Positions 25,284 to 33,250 of a stretch of DNA of 64,000 nt are shown one piece after another. The stretch is from assembly GCF_003952725.1 (NCBI RefSeq), contig NZ_CP032509.1, positions 744,001-808,000 on the forward strand, read 5' to 3'. Positions within the stretch are counted from its first letter, which is position 1, and every line of letters begins with the position of its first letter. The notes under the pieces were generated by a model. It was not told the origin of the DNA, ran no database searches, and saw only the letters and a program-made list of their open reading frames with translations. This stretch comes from Georhizobium profundi (GTDB lineage Bacteria; Pseudomonadota; Alphaproteobacteria; Rhizobiales; Rhizobiaceae). A program made the translations under genes and the position numbers.

Positions 25284-26259
25284 GTTATCACTCGCCATGG
25301 GCGACTATGACCGCACACGACCGATCGCGGACGGACGCGTGAAGATCGATGGCGTCGATCCCACCTGCATGCTGCTCTCGCCCGAGGAAATGTTCTTCCG
25401 CGCTTTCCGCCACCAGGCTTTCGATGTCAGTGAATTGTCGCTGTCATCTTACTCGATCTCGGTTGCTCGTGGTGATCCGCACTATGTGGCGATTCCGGTC
25501 TTCCTCTCGCGCGCATTCCGCCATACCTCGGTGTACATCCGCACCGACAAGGGGATTAAGAAACCGGCAGACCTCAAGGGCAAGAAGATCGGCATTGCCG
25601 AGTATCAGCTCTCCGCCAATGTCTGGGTACGCGGCATCCTAGAGGATGCCTATGGTGTCAAGCCATCCGATATTGCCTGGGTGCGCGGGGGTATGAATAC
25701 GCCGGGCCGGCCCGAAAAAATCAAGGTCGACCTGCCTGCCGACATCCGCATCGAAGCAGCCCCGGAAGGCGCCACCCTCAATCAGATGCTGATTGACGGC
25801 ACCATCGAGGGCTTCATCGGCCCGCGCGCGCCGATGTGCTTCGACGAGGGCTTTGAAAAGGTCGATCGGCTGTTTCCCGATACCCATGCGGCCGAGGAAT
25901 GGTACCGCGAAACGCGCGTATTTCCCATCATGCATGTTCTTGGCATGCGCCGCTCGCTCGCCGATGCCTATCCGTTCTTGCCGGGGGCGTTGCTGAAGGC
26001 CTTCTCGGAAGCGAAGGCCATGGCCCAGAAAGCGCTGTCGGATACATCTGCGACCAAGGTGACGATGCCCTTCGTGGAAGACAATCTGCGCCGCGCTGGT
26101 GTGCTGATGGGGTCCGATATCTGGACCTATGGCCTTAACGGCAACCGCGAAACGCTCGCCACCTTTCTCGACTATCATTATCGCCAAGGCCTATCCCCAC
26201 GGAAGGTCGAGGTCGAGGAGCTTTTTCATCCAGCCACGCTGGAAGCCTACAGCCTTTAG
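25270..26259 (+). CDS. 4,5-dihydroxyphthalate decarboxylase
   Basis: A 329-residue protein with the periplasmic-binding-protein-like fold seen in Pht5-type 4,5-dihydroxyphthalate decarboxylases. Recognisable segments are FDVSELSLSSYSISVARGDP, AIPVFLSRAFRHTSVYIRTDKG, LKGKKIGIAEYQLSANVWVRGIL and FPIMHVLGMRR. It has no signal peptide, so it is cytoplasmic and not a transporter component. It releases CO2 to give protocatechuate. The ATG at 25270 follows GGGGAAGAGGGA and lies inside the end of the preceding gene, so the two are translationally linked. Confidence 0.88.
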   Translation: MTDLKLSLAMGDYDRTRPIADGRVKIDGVDPTCMLLSPEEMFFRAFRHQAFDVSELSLSSYSISVARGDPHYVAIPVFLSRAFRHTSVYIRTDKGIKKPADLKGKKIGIAEYQLSANVWVRGILEDAYGVKPSDIAWVRGGMNTPGRPEKIKVDLPADIRIEAAPEGATLNQMLIDGTIEGFIGPRAPMCFDEGFEKVDRLFPDTHAAEEWYRETRVFPIMHVLGMRRSLADAYPFLPGALLKAFSEAKAMAQKALSDTSATKVTMPFVEDNLRRAGVLMGSDIWTYGLNGNRETLATFLDYHYRQGLSPRKVEVEELFHPATLEAYSL

Positions 26260-26267
26260 GCCCGAGC

Positions 26268-26720
26268 ATGGAGCGAATACAAATGGGATTGAGCCCCGGC
26301 GACATCGTCGAAATCAAAACTGACAAGGGCCTTGCCTATGTGCAGGTGACGCACGACCATCGGTCTTATCCGCACGTCGTGCGGGTCCTTGAAGGCCTTC
26401 ACGAGGAGCGGCCTGCAAATATCGAGGAAATCGCTGCCACAGCCACGCTTTTCAGTGCGCTTCTGCCCTTGGAGAACATGCTCGAACGTGGTGCAGTTTC
26501 CGGCGAACGGGTTGGCCATGCCGCAATTCCGGAAGGCGACAGGGACTTTCCGACATTCAAGACGCCGATCCGGGATAAGGCCGGTGCCATCGCCTACTGG
26601 TGGTACTGGGACGGGGAGGGCCTGCGCTACGACGTCGACCCGCGGGAGGCGACTGACCGTATGCCAATGCGTGAAGTCATGACCGCGCGCACTTTGCTGG
26701 AGCGGCTGGTCGAGGCCTGA
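26268..26720 (+). CDS. Hypothetical protein of the phthalate operon
   Basis: A 150-residue (or 145 from the ATG at 26283) soluble acidic protein that I do not recognise. It starts with a likely beta-barrel segment (LSPGDIVEIKTDKGLAYVQVTHDHRS) and has a central helix-rich part and the aromatic YWWYWDGEGLRYDV stretch. It follows the decarboxylase by 8 bp and is the last gene before a strong terminator. A role as accessory or immunity-like (Imm26-type) protein is only a guess from the N-terminal pattern. Confidence 0.75.
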   Translation: MERIQMGLSPGDIVEIKTDKGLAYVQVTHDHRSYPHVVRVLEGLHEERPANIEEIAATATLFSALLPLENMLERGAVSGERVGHAAIPEGDRDFPTFKTPIRDKAGAIAYWWYWDGEGLRYDVDPREATDRMPMREVMTARTLLERLVEA

Positions 26721-26740
26721 GCGTTTAGGCGGTCTATAAG

Positions 26741-26775
26741 AAAATGGCCCGCCGGTTACCGGCGGGCCATTTTTT
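26741..26775. terminator. Bidirectional rho-independent terminator
   Basis: A long GC-rich inverted repeat (ATGGCCCGCCGG/CCGGCGGGCCAT) is flanked by AAAA on the left and TTTTTT on the right. It lies between the convergent phthalate operon and the second TRAP permease, serving both. Confidence 0.9.
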
Positions 26776-26785
26776 GTTCGTTCAG

Positions 26786-28720
26786 TCAGCCTGCGCTTGC
26801 TTCCGCCGGCTGCGCTCGCGCGATGGGGCGGATCATTGCCCAAAGGACCCCGAAGGCGAGGACGCCGACCACGTCGGTCCAGATAAATCCTGGGAGGATG
26901 CTCGCTGGCAAGAGGGCAAGAATGCCCGCCACAACCAACATTACTCGCTCGGCTGGGCTGACCGACCGTCGGAAGAAGCCGACGATGCCTGCCGTCACGA
27001 GATAGATGCCGAGGATGGCGGTGGACAAGGTCCAGATCACCTCCAGCCAAGTGCCGTCGAAGATCAGCGCAGGCGTAAAGATAAACAGGAACGGTACGAT
27101 ATAAGCCGGCCAGGCAAGCTTCATGGATTCGATGCTGGTCGCCCAGGACGAAGCGCCGGCGATGTTTGCCGCTGCGAAAGAGGCAAGCGCCACGGGTGGC
27201 GTCACCATCGACAGAAGGCCGAAATAGAAGACGAACAAATGCGCGGCGATGACCGGCACGCCGACTTCCACCAGGGCGGGTGCGACGAGGGTTGCCAGGA
27301 GGATGTAGACGCCGACCGTCGGCATGCCCATGCCTAGCACCACGCTGATCAGCGCGGTGATGACCGCGAGCACGATGACGTTGCTGCCTGCAGCCGCGAC
27401 GATGTTCATCGTCAGGTTGAAGGCAAGGCCAGAGATGTTGAGAACGCCGATGATGATGCCTGCCGCGGCGCAGACAATTATCAGATCGAGCGCTGACCGT
27501 CCGGTATCGGCGATGAGCGGCAGGATATCGCGCGCCTTCATGCGCTGACCCTTGTAGCCCATCACGAAACTGACCACGAGCAGCACGATCGTCGCCAGAA
27601 CTGCCGCCCGTTCCGGCCGCATGTTGAGCTCAAAGAGCGCATAAAAGAGAACCGCGAAGGGAATGATGAAGTGCCAGCCGGCCTTTAATGCGCCCCAGCC
27701 GCTCGGGATGGCGTCTGCTGGTACGGCCAGCAGGTTACGCTTTCCAGCCCGGAGGTCCACGTTGATGAAGATCGCAACGTAATAAAGGATGGCGGCAGGC
27801 AGCGCGGCTAGCATGATGTCGACATAGTCGACCTGAATCATGTCGGCCATGATGAAGGCGGCCGCGCCCATGACCGGCGGCACCAATTGTCCGCCGGTGG
27901 AGGCCGTCGCTTCAACGGCTCCGGCATAGGCAGGCGAGAAGCCCGCGCGCTTCATCATAGGGATAGTGACGACGCCGGTTCCGACAACGTTTCCGACCGC
28001 ATTGCCCGAGATCGAGCCGAACAGCGATGAAGCTGTAACAGCGACTTTGGCGGGTCCCCCGCGATATCGTCCCATAAGCGCGAGCGCACCGTCGTTGAAG
28101 AAGTTGGCAGCACCACAAGCCGAGAGTAGCTTGCCGAACAGCAGGTAAGGGACGACGATGACCACGGCGACCTTGAGTGCCTGACCAAGCATGCCATTGG
28201 CGTCCGTTGCCAAATAGATTGCGAGCTCAGAAAACATCGTCTCCCGGCTGCGAAACTCGCCCGGCATCAGATGTCCGAATAGGCCATATGCCATGAAAAG
28301 GAGTACGACGACGAAGATGCCCATGCCGACTGATGGCACGACGTTGAGCATGAGCGCCGCCAACACGACACCAGAGAGCGCGACCAGCCAGAAAGGCAGG
28401 TAGGGCGCTTCCATTGTGATGTTGATGTAGTCGATGGCGAGATAGAAGCCGACGCCGAGTGTCACGGCGGCGGCGAGCAGGCTTGCCACTTTCAACAAGC
28501 TGCCCACCGACGTCCTGGCGATCGCCAGGAAGCCGGTGGTCAGTGCCAATGTCAGACCTGCCGCCAGAAGCTGTGCATCATAGATAGAGACGCCAAGATA
28601 GCGATGCAGGTCGCCTGCATACCCGATCGAAAGGAGGACGATGAGCGTGCCGCTCAAGCGTTCCAGCCAGAGAAGCGGTCCACGATGTGGCGCTTCCACG
28701 TTGCTCTCTTCCAGCGACAT
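26786..28720 (-). CDS. TRAP transporter fused permease (second TAXI type system)
   Basis: A 644-residue inner-membrane DctQ-DctM fusion. The M-domain motifs FGSISGNAVGNVVGTGVVTIPMMKR and GMGMPTVGVYILLATLVAPALVEVG are clear. About 16-18 hydrophobic helices can be seen. The stop is next to the shared terminator. It is the last gene of the aldolase-TAXI-TRAP operon, following its binding protein by 10 bp. Confidence 0.92.
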   Translation of the reverse strand: MSLEESNVEAPHRGPLLWLERLSGTLIVLLSIGYAGDLHRYLGVSIYDAQLLAAGLTLALTTGFLAIARTSVGSLLKVASLLAAAVTLGVGFYLAIDYINITMEAPYLPFWLVALSGVVLAALMLNVVPSVGMGIFVVVLLFMAYGLFGHLMPGEFRSRETMFSELAIYLATDANGMLGQALKVAVVIVVPYLLFGKLLSACGAANFFNDGALALMGRYRGGPAKVAVTASSLFGSISGNAVGNVVGTGVVTIPMMKRAGFSPAYAGAVEATASTGGQLVPPVMGAAAFIMADMIQVDYVDIMLAALPAAILYYVAIFINVDLRAGKRNLLAVPADAIPSGWGALKAGWHFIIPFAVLFYALFELNMRPERAAVLATIVLLVVSFVMGYKGQRMKARDILPLIADTGRSALDLIIVCAAAGIIIGVLNISGLAFNLTMNIVAAAGSNVIVLAVITALISVVLGMGMPTVGVYILLATLVAPALVEVGVPVIAAHLFVFYFGLLSMVTPPVALASFAAANIAGASSWATSIESMKLAWPAYIVPFLFIFTPALIFDGTWLEVIWTLSTAILGIYLVTAGIVGFFRRSVSPAERVMLVVAGILALLPASILPGFIWTDVVGVLAFGVLWAMIRPIARAQPAEASAG

Positions 28721-28730
28721 CGCCTAAGCC

Positions 28731-29684
28731 TCAGTCCACCAAGCCGATTTCTTGGTAATAAGCAGACGCTGCCGGATGATATTCGATGCCCTCGAATTGC
28801 GGTGCCATCTCAGCCGGTTCGAACTCGGCAAATGTATTGAGGATTCCACGCACCTTGTCAGGGTTGTCATGCAGAAGCTCAACAATCTGGCGCACCACGT
28901 CGTCGTCGAGATGGGCCCCGCCGGTCAGCACGTAATCGTAGCCCATCATGGGTGTGTCTTCTTCGACCCCTGGTGCAGATCCACCTGGCACAACCTTGAT
29001 GTATGACGTCGGGACGAACTTCTGCATCGCGGCTTCAGCTTCAGGCGTTTCCTCCACGGCAAGCCAGCGAATGCCGATTGCTGCGTCGGCTTCACGGGTT
29101 TTTCCCCCTTGGAGTGCGAAGAATGCAACATCCACATTCCCCGAGATCAAGTCGTCGACGCCATTTGGCACCGAGGGTACATTGCTTGCACTCATGTCGT
29201 CGATCGAGAGACCGCCAGCGGCGAGAATGCCGTCGACCTGTAGGCGAAGTGTCGGTTGCGCAGCGAAGCCATAGGTGATCGTCAGCCCCTCGATGTCGGA
29301 GACTGTTCTGTAGTCGGAATCAGCGCGTACCATGAAGCCATATGCCGAAGAGCTCAGCGACCCAATCGCTCGGATGTTTTCGAGTGGACGGCCTTCGAAG
29401 GGCTCATCACCGAACGCTGCAGCAGCGAAGTCGGGGCTGGGGACCAGTTGAAGATCCAGGCGGCCGGCATCGATGAGCGGCATGGACTGACCTGAACCCC
29501 CATACGCTTGCACGCGCACGTCCAGACCGAGTTCCTGTGACAGGAACTCGGCGAAGCCAGCATTCACTGCATAATTCTGCGAGCCCTGGGTACCCGCTCC
29601 GATGCCCAGCGACTGTGCGTTTGCCAAGCCGGTCAGCGTAAGGCTTGCGGCTACGCAAGCACTCGAAAGAATGTGATAGTTCAT
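28731..29684 (-). CDS. TAXI family TRAP transporter solute-binding protein (second system)
   Basis: A 317-residue periplasmic protein with a signal peptide of about 23 residues (ASLTLTGLANA-QS). TAXI features are IGAGTQGSQNYAVNAGFAEFL, a DLQLVPSPDFAAAAF segment and IGSLSSSAYGFMVR. It is distinct in sequence from the protein at 16212. Its position with the class II aldolase homologue and the LysR gene suggests uptake of the substrate of that pathway, not phthalate. Confidence 0.9.
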   Translation of the reverse strand: MNYHILSSACVAASLTLTGLANAQSLGIGAGTQGSQNYAVNAGFAEFLSQELGLDVRVQAYGGSGQSMPLIDAGRLDLQLVPSPDFAAAAFGDEPFEGRPLENIRAIGSLSSSAYGFMVRADSDYRTVSDIEGLTITYGFAAQPTLRLQVDGILAAGGLSIDDMSASNVPSVPNGVDDLISGNVDVAFFALQGGKTREADAAIGIRWLAVEETPEAEAAMQKFVPTSYIKVVPGGSAPGVEEDTPMMGYDYVLTGGAHLDDDVVRQIVELLHDNPDKVRGILNTFAEFEPAEMAPQFEGIEYHPAASAYYQEIGLVD

Positions 29685-29710
29685 GTTGGTCTCCTCCTTG
29701 TTTGTAGACT

Positions 29711-29737
29711 AGCCGGCGAATCTCCCATCCGCCGGCT
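29711..29737 (-). other. Intercistronic hairpin between aldolase and TAXI genes
   Basis: An 8-bp stem (AGCCGGCG/CGCCGGCT) with an 11-nt loop lies between the two genes of one operon. Such hairpins often stabilise the mRNA for the abundant binding protein. No T-run follows on the minus strand. Confidence 0.5.
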
Positions 29738-29745
29738 CTCATCTT

Positions 29746-30492
29746 TTAAAGTCCGCTGAAGCCGGCGCGGCCGACCCAGTAATCCCAGGCACGTGCCAAA
29801 GGCATTTCGCTGAGCAGCATCTTGCTGGCCATGTCGATTTCGCCATCGGTCAGGTACGTAACCTCACCGAGCTGCCGCGTCTGCTGGATGAGTGCGGCAT
29901 TGTCCTTGAGCGCGATCGAAATCATGATGACCGAGCGGATGTCGTCGGCCGCACAGATGCAGCCATGGCCACGCAGCAGCGCAACGCGGTTGTTGCCGAG
30001 CGTGCGCGCGAGCGAGTGGCCCATCTCCATGCTGTCTACCAGCATGTTGGTATCGCCGAACTCGTCCTGGCTGTCCCAGGTGTGGATGTCCTTGCCGATG
30101 ACCGACGCCATATGGAACATCGGTCGCAGTGAGATGTCGACCATCGTGAAAGGCAGAACCGAACGGGCATGGTGGTGCGTCACCGAATTGACGTCTGGGC
30201 GATCCTTGTAGATCGCGCCATGGATGTGACGCTCCGCATATGGCCGGCGATGATCGTCGCCGACAAGGTCGCCGTCCAGCGTAAATTCCATGATATCCCC
30301 GCGGGTTACGACAGCGGGGCTGCGAGACCGCGATAGAAAATATGTGTTCGGATTGAGCGGGTTGCGGACGCTGATATGTCCGAAATCGTCGATGACGTCC
30401 TCTCGCGCGAGAATCCGGTTTGCGATGACCAGTGCGGTCAATGTCGCGTCTAAAACTGCTGCGTCGCCCTGTCGTGTAATTTGCTGGTTCAT
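29746..30492 (-). CDS. Class II aldolase/adducin family protein (possible decarboxylase)
   Basis: A 248-residue zinc-dependent enzyme of the class II aldolase fold. Metal ligands are in VTHHHARSVL and RGHGCIC, and the early DDFGHISVRNP is the usual phosphate-pocket region, here lacking an obvious phosphosugar motif. Known relatives include fuculose-phosphate aldolases and decarboxylases of aromatic ortho-dicarboxylates. First in the operon with a TAXI/TRAP importer and divergent from a LysR gene, it more likely acts on an imported carboxylate than on a sugar phosphate. That assignment is inference. Confidence 0.82.
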   Translation of the reverse strand: MNQQITRQGDAAVLDATLTALVIANRILAREDVIDDFGHISVRNPLNPNTYFLSRSRSPAVVTRGDIMEFTLDGDLVGDDHRRPYAERHIHGAIYKDRPDVNSVTHHHARSVLPFTMVDISLRPMFHMASVIGKDIHTWDSQDEFGDTNMLVDSMEMGHSLARTLGNNRVALLRGHGCICAADDIRSVIMISIALKDNAALIQQTRQLGEVTYLTDGEIDMASKMLLSEMPLARAWDYWVGRAGFSGL

Positions 30493-30551
30493 GCTTATGG
30501 CCCTCCATCTGCTGAAGTGAGCCTAGCTTGCCGCATGCCCGGCATCGAATA

Positions 30552-30572
30552 TATAGTTCCGATCTCACTATA
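30552..30572. promoter_or_regulatory. LysR-type box TATAG-N11-CTATA between aldolase and LysR genes
   Basis: A perfect inverted repeat with 11-bp spacing, 60 bp upstream of the aldolase start and 15 bp from the LysR start. It contains the T-N11-A pattern of LysR boxes. The same element occurs upstream of the aldehyde dehydrogenase gene (34764). Confidence 0.65.
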
Positions 30573-30586
30573 GCTCGGAAGCTATC

Positions 30587-31540
30587 ATGCGCTCATTGAT
30601 CTCGCAGATCTCGATCCATAAACTTGAGGTGTTCTGTCTCGTTGTGGAACTCGGCAGCTTCTCGCGTACCGCGGAGCGTATGGGCATCGCTCAGCCGGTC
30701 GTCTCGGCGCATGTGAAGGCGCTTGCTGAGAAGTTTGGCGCGCCCCTAACGGGAAGGACAGGACGTAAAGTCACCCTTACGGAGGAGGGGCAACGGGTCT
30801 ATAGCTGGGCACGTGAGATCGTGAGCCGCACACGCGAAATGGAACGCGAAATGGCCGATTTTCAGCGCGGATTCGTCGGCAAAGCAACCGTAGGCGCATC
30901 CATGACGCTCGGCTCCTATGTTCTGCCGGGTTTGATCTCGCAGTTCCACGAAATCTATCCGAAGGGAGAGATCTCGGTGCGTGTGGCGACGCCGGTGTCG
31001 GTAACGGACGCCGTCCATATCGGTGACTGCGATTTCGCCTATACTATTCTGGATCCACGCCACGAGACTGCGGGTCTTGAGGTCGACAAGGTCATGGACG
31101 AGGAACTCATCCTCGTCGCATCCAGCAAATCGAATATCGGTGGCAGCAACCTCAGTTCATCCCAACTGACCAAGCTGCCCTTCATCACCGCGCAATCCGG
31201 TACGCCTCGACGCGAGATCGAAGAGCATTGTCTTGCGCGCTACGGCGTGAAACGTGAGCACATCGCCATGGAATTCGGGCACGCCGAGTCCATCAAGCAG
31301 GCGGTGCGCGCCGGCGCTGGCGCCGCCTTTCTGTTTCGTTCATCCGTATCTGACGAGTTGGACGCGGGTACGCTGCGCGTGATCATGACGCCGGGAATGG
31401 AACTGCGGGTCCCCGTCTATCTCGTCAAGAGACGGGGCAAGCAGCTCTCCCATTTCCAGGTATCGCTGATGGAAGAGCTGAGCCGCGGGTTAAAGGGTCA
31501 GGAACCGCTGCGCAGAGCCCCGACCATGGAAGGCGCATAA
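30587..31540 (+). CDS. LysR family transcriptional regulator
   Basis: A 317-residue regulator. The N-terminal winged helix-turn-helix is LEVFCLVVELGSFSRTAERMGIAQPVVSAHVKALAEKFG, read over two helices. The periplasmic-binding-protein-like effector domain follows (LGSYVLPGLISQFHEIYPKGEIS, MDEELILVASSKS). It is divergent from the aldolase operon and shares an operator-like box with it. Its last 43 bp overlap the end of the convergent TPP-enzyme gene. Confidence 0.9.
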   Translation: MRSLISQISIHKLEVFCLVVELGSFSRTAERMGIAQPVVSAHVKALAEKFGAPLTGRTGRKVTLTEEGQRVYSWAREIVSRTREMEREMADFQRGFVGKATVGASMTLGSYVLPGLISQFHEIYPKGEISVRVATPVSVTDAVHIGDCDFAYTILDPRHETAGLEVDKVMDEELILVASSKSNIGGSNLSSSQLTKLPFITAQSGTPRREIEEHCLARYGVKREHIAMEFGHAESIKQAVRAGAGAAFLFRSSVSDELDAGTLRVIMTPGMELRVPVYLVKRRGKQLSHFQVSLMEELSRGLKGQEPLRRAPTMEGA

Positions 31541-33240
31541 CCCTTTGCTGTGTCGATTTCTATGACTGCGGTTCCGCCATCGGCTACGACGGCGAGCGCC
31601 TCGTCCAGCGTCCGAAGCAGCGCATCGGCACCACGTACCAATCCAGGACTGAAGGCGCCGAACCCGCGAGCGATGGCGCTAATGTCGATATCTGGATCAT
31701 TCATGACGATGCCCACGTGCTTGTTTTCGGGTGGGCGACTCCTGTGCTTGGCGACGGTCTCCTGGTGCACTTCGTCATTGTAGAAGGAGCGGTTGTTGAG
31801 AACGATAACGAGAAGCGGAACGTTCTTGTTGATGCCGGTCCAGAGAGCGGATGCATTCATCAGGAAGTCGCCATCGCCGAGTACCGCCAACGGCAGCCGG
31901 TCGCTTTCTGTATCGCGCAGCGCGAGCGCCGCGCCGACGGCCATGCCGCAGCCTGAGCCGATACCGCCACCACCGTCGTAGCCGAGTGCGCCGAGCGGAT
32001 GGTCGACCGGCCAGTCCGCTCCTGTCCAGCTCAATGGTCCACGGATGAGGCAGGGCCTGTGAGCATCAAGCTTTGAACGCAGGAGAGCGGCAATGTCCTG
32101 TGGCGTCAGTATATCGCCAGTCGGCAGTTCCGGCTGCTCAGGCAGACCGGGCGAGGTGGCTTCCGGAAGGCCCAGAGCCGCAGCGAGCGCCGCAATCACG
32201 CGGTCCGGCTCGTTCATGAAGGCGATGTCTGCCGGAAACGGCGCGCCGCCATCCTTCGACCAGCCGCGATGGGCGTAACTGTCGAGCGATGCCGAGATGA
32301 TCTTCGCAGGCACGACCCCATCGATGAAGACCGACCGCAATGTTCCGCCGAAATCCAGCCAGTCCAGATTGATGATCAGATCGGTGGCAGCAATCGCAGC
32401 CTTTGCATCGGCATCGGGAAAGTAACCTGCTTTGCCAACAGTCGCAGGGTGAACTGTCGGAAAGGTCGATCCGGTCTTAAAATCCGTGATCACGCGGGCG
32501 CCAAGATGTTCGGCCAATGCGATGCGGCGGGTCCAGTCGTCTAAGTCGCGCGACATCCGGCCCATCAGCATCACGATGTTCTTTGCATCTCCAAGCATTG
32601 CGACAGCTGACGCAACGAGTTCTGCAGCCGGGTCTGTTGAAACTGGTGCGCCGCGACGGCGAACATCGATCGGAGCCAGTGCCGTCACGACTTTCTCTTC
32701 CTGAAGCGCCGCATCAACGTTGACGTACACGGGGCCGCGCGGGGCGGTTTCCGCGATAGCAGTGCCCTGAAGCAAGGCCTCACGTGCTGCCGCGACGCTG
32801 CCGGGTTGATCGTCCCACTTGATGAAGTCGCGTACCAATGCGCCTTGGTCCTGCGCGGTATGGATCCACTCGATCCAAGGCCGCCGCTTGGCAGCATCGA
32901 GTGGTCCCGTCGCCCCGATCACCATCATTGGCACCCGGTCACAGAACGCGTTGAAGATGCCCATCGAACCGTGCATCAGCCCGACATTTGAATGAAGCGC
33001 TACGGCCATTGCCCGGCCGGTGATCTTGGCCCAGCCGTGGGCGATTGCGACGGCCGCTTCCTCATGGATGCAAAGGAGAATTTCCGGGTCGTCATTGGTG
33101 AAATTCACCAGGCTGTCATGGATGCCGCGATAACTGGCGCCCGGGTTGAGTGCGATGTAGCGCAGGCCGAGCGCGCTTAGCGTCTCAGCGATAACGTCGG
33201 AGCCCCATTCAGGCGTCTGGTTCTGTGTCTTGTCCTGCAT
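31498..33240 (-). CDS. Thiamine pyrophosphate enzyme, benzoylformate decarboxylase-like
   Basis: A 580-residue TPP enzyme of the acetolactate synthase/benzoylformate decarboxylase superfamily. The cofactor-activating glutamate is in LLCIHEEAAVAIAHGWAK. LHSNVG corresponds to the active-site histidine loop LHSAAG of benzoylformate decarboxylase, and NPGASYRG to its serine loop. The C-terminal TPP/Mg site runs from GDGDFLMNASALW to the Asn pair of VLNNRSFYND. The start lies 10 bp after the aldehyde dehydrogenase stop, so both are one operon. A 2-oxo acid to aldehyde to acid sequence is the simplest joint role; the substrate is unknown. Confidence 0.85.
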   Translation of the reverse strand: MQDKTQNQTPEWGSDVIAETLSALGLRYIALNPGASYRGIHDSLVNFTNDDPEILLCIHEEAAVAIAHGWAKITGRAMAVALHSNVGLMHGSMGIFNAFCDRVPMMVIGATGPLDAAKRRPWIEWIHTAQDQGALVRDFIKWDDQPGSVAAAREALLQGTAIAETAPRGPVYVNVDAALQEEKVVTALAPIDVRRRGAPVSTDPAAELVASAVAMLGDAKNIVMLMGRMSRDLDDWTRRIALAEHLGARVITDFKTGSTFPTVHPATVGKAGYFPDADAKAAIAATDLIINLDWLDFGGTLRSVFIDGVVPAKIISASLDSYAHRGWSKDGGAPFPADIAFMNEPDRVIAALAAALGLPEATSPGLPEQPELPTGDILTPQDIAALLRSKLDAHRPCLIRGPLSWTGADWPVDHPLGALGYDGGGGIGSGCGMAVGAALALRDTESDRLPLAVLGDGDFLMNASALWTGINKNVPLLVIVLNNRSFYNDEVHQETVAKHRSRPPENKHVGIVMNDPDIDISAIARGFGAFSPGLVRGADALLRTLDEALAVVADGGTAVIEIDTAKGYAPSMVGALRSGS

Positions 33241-33250
33241 GGCGATCCCG

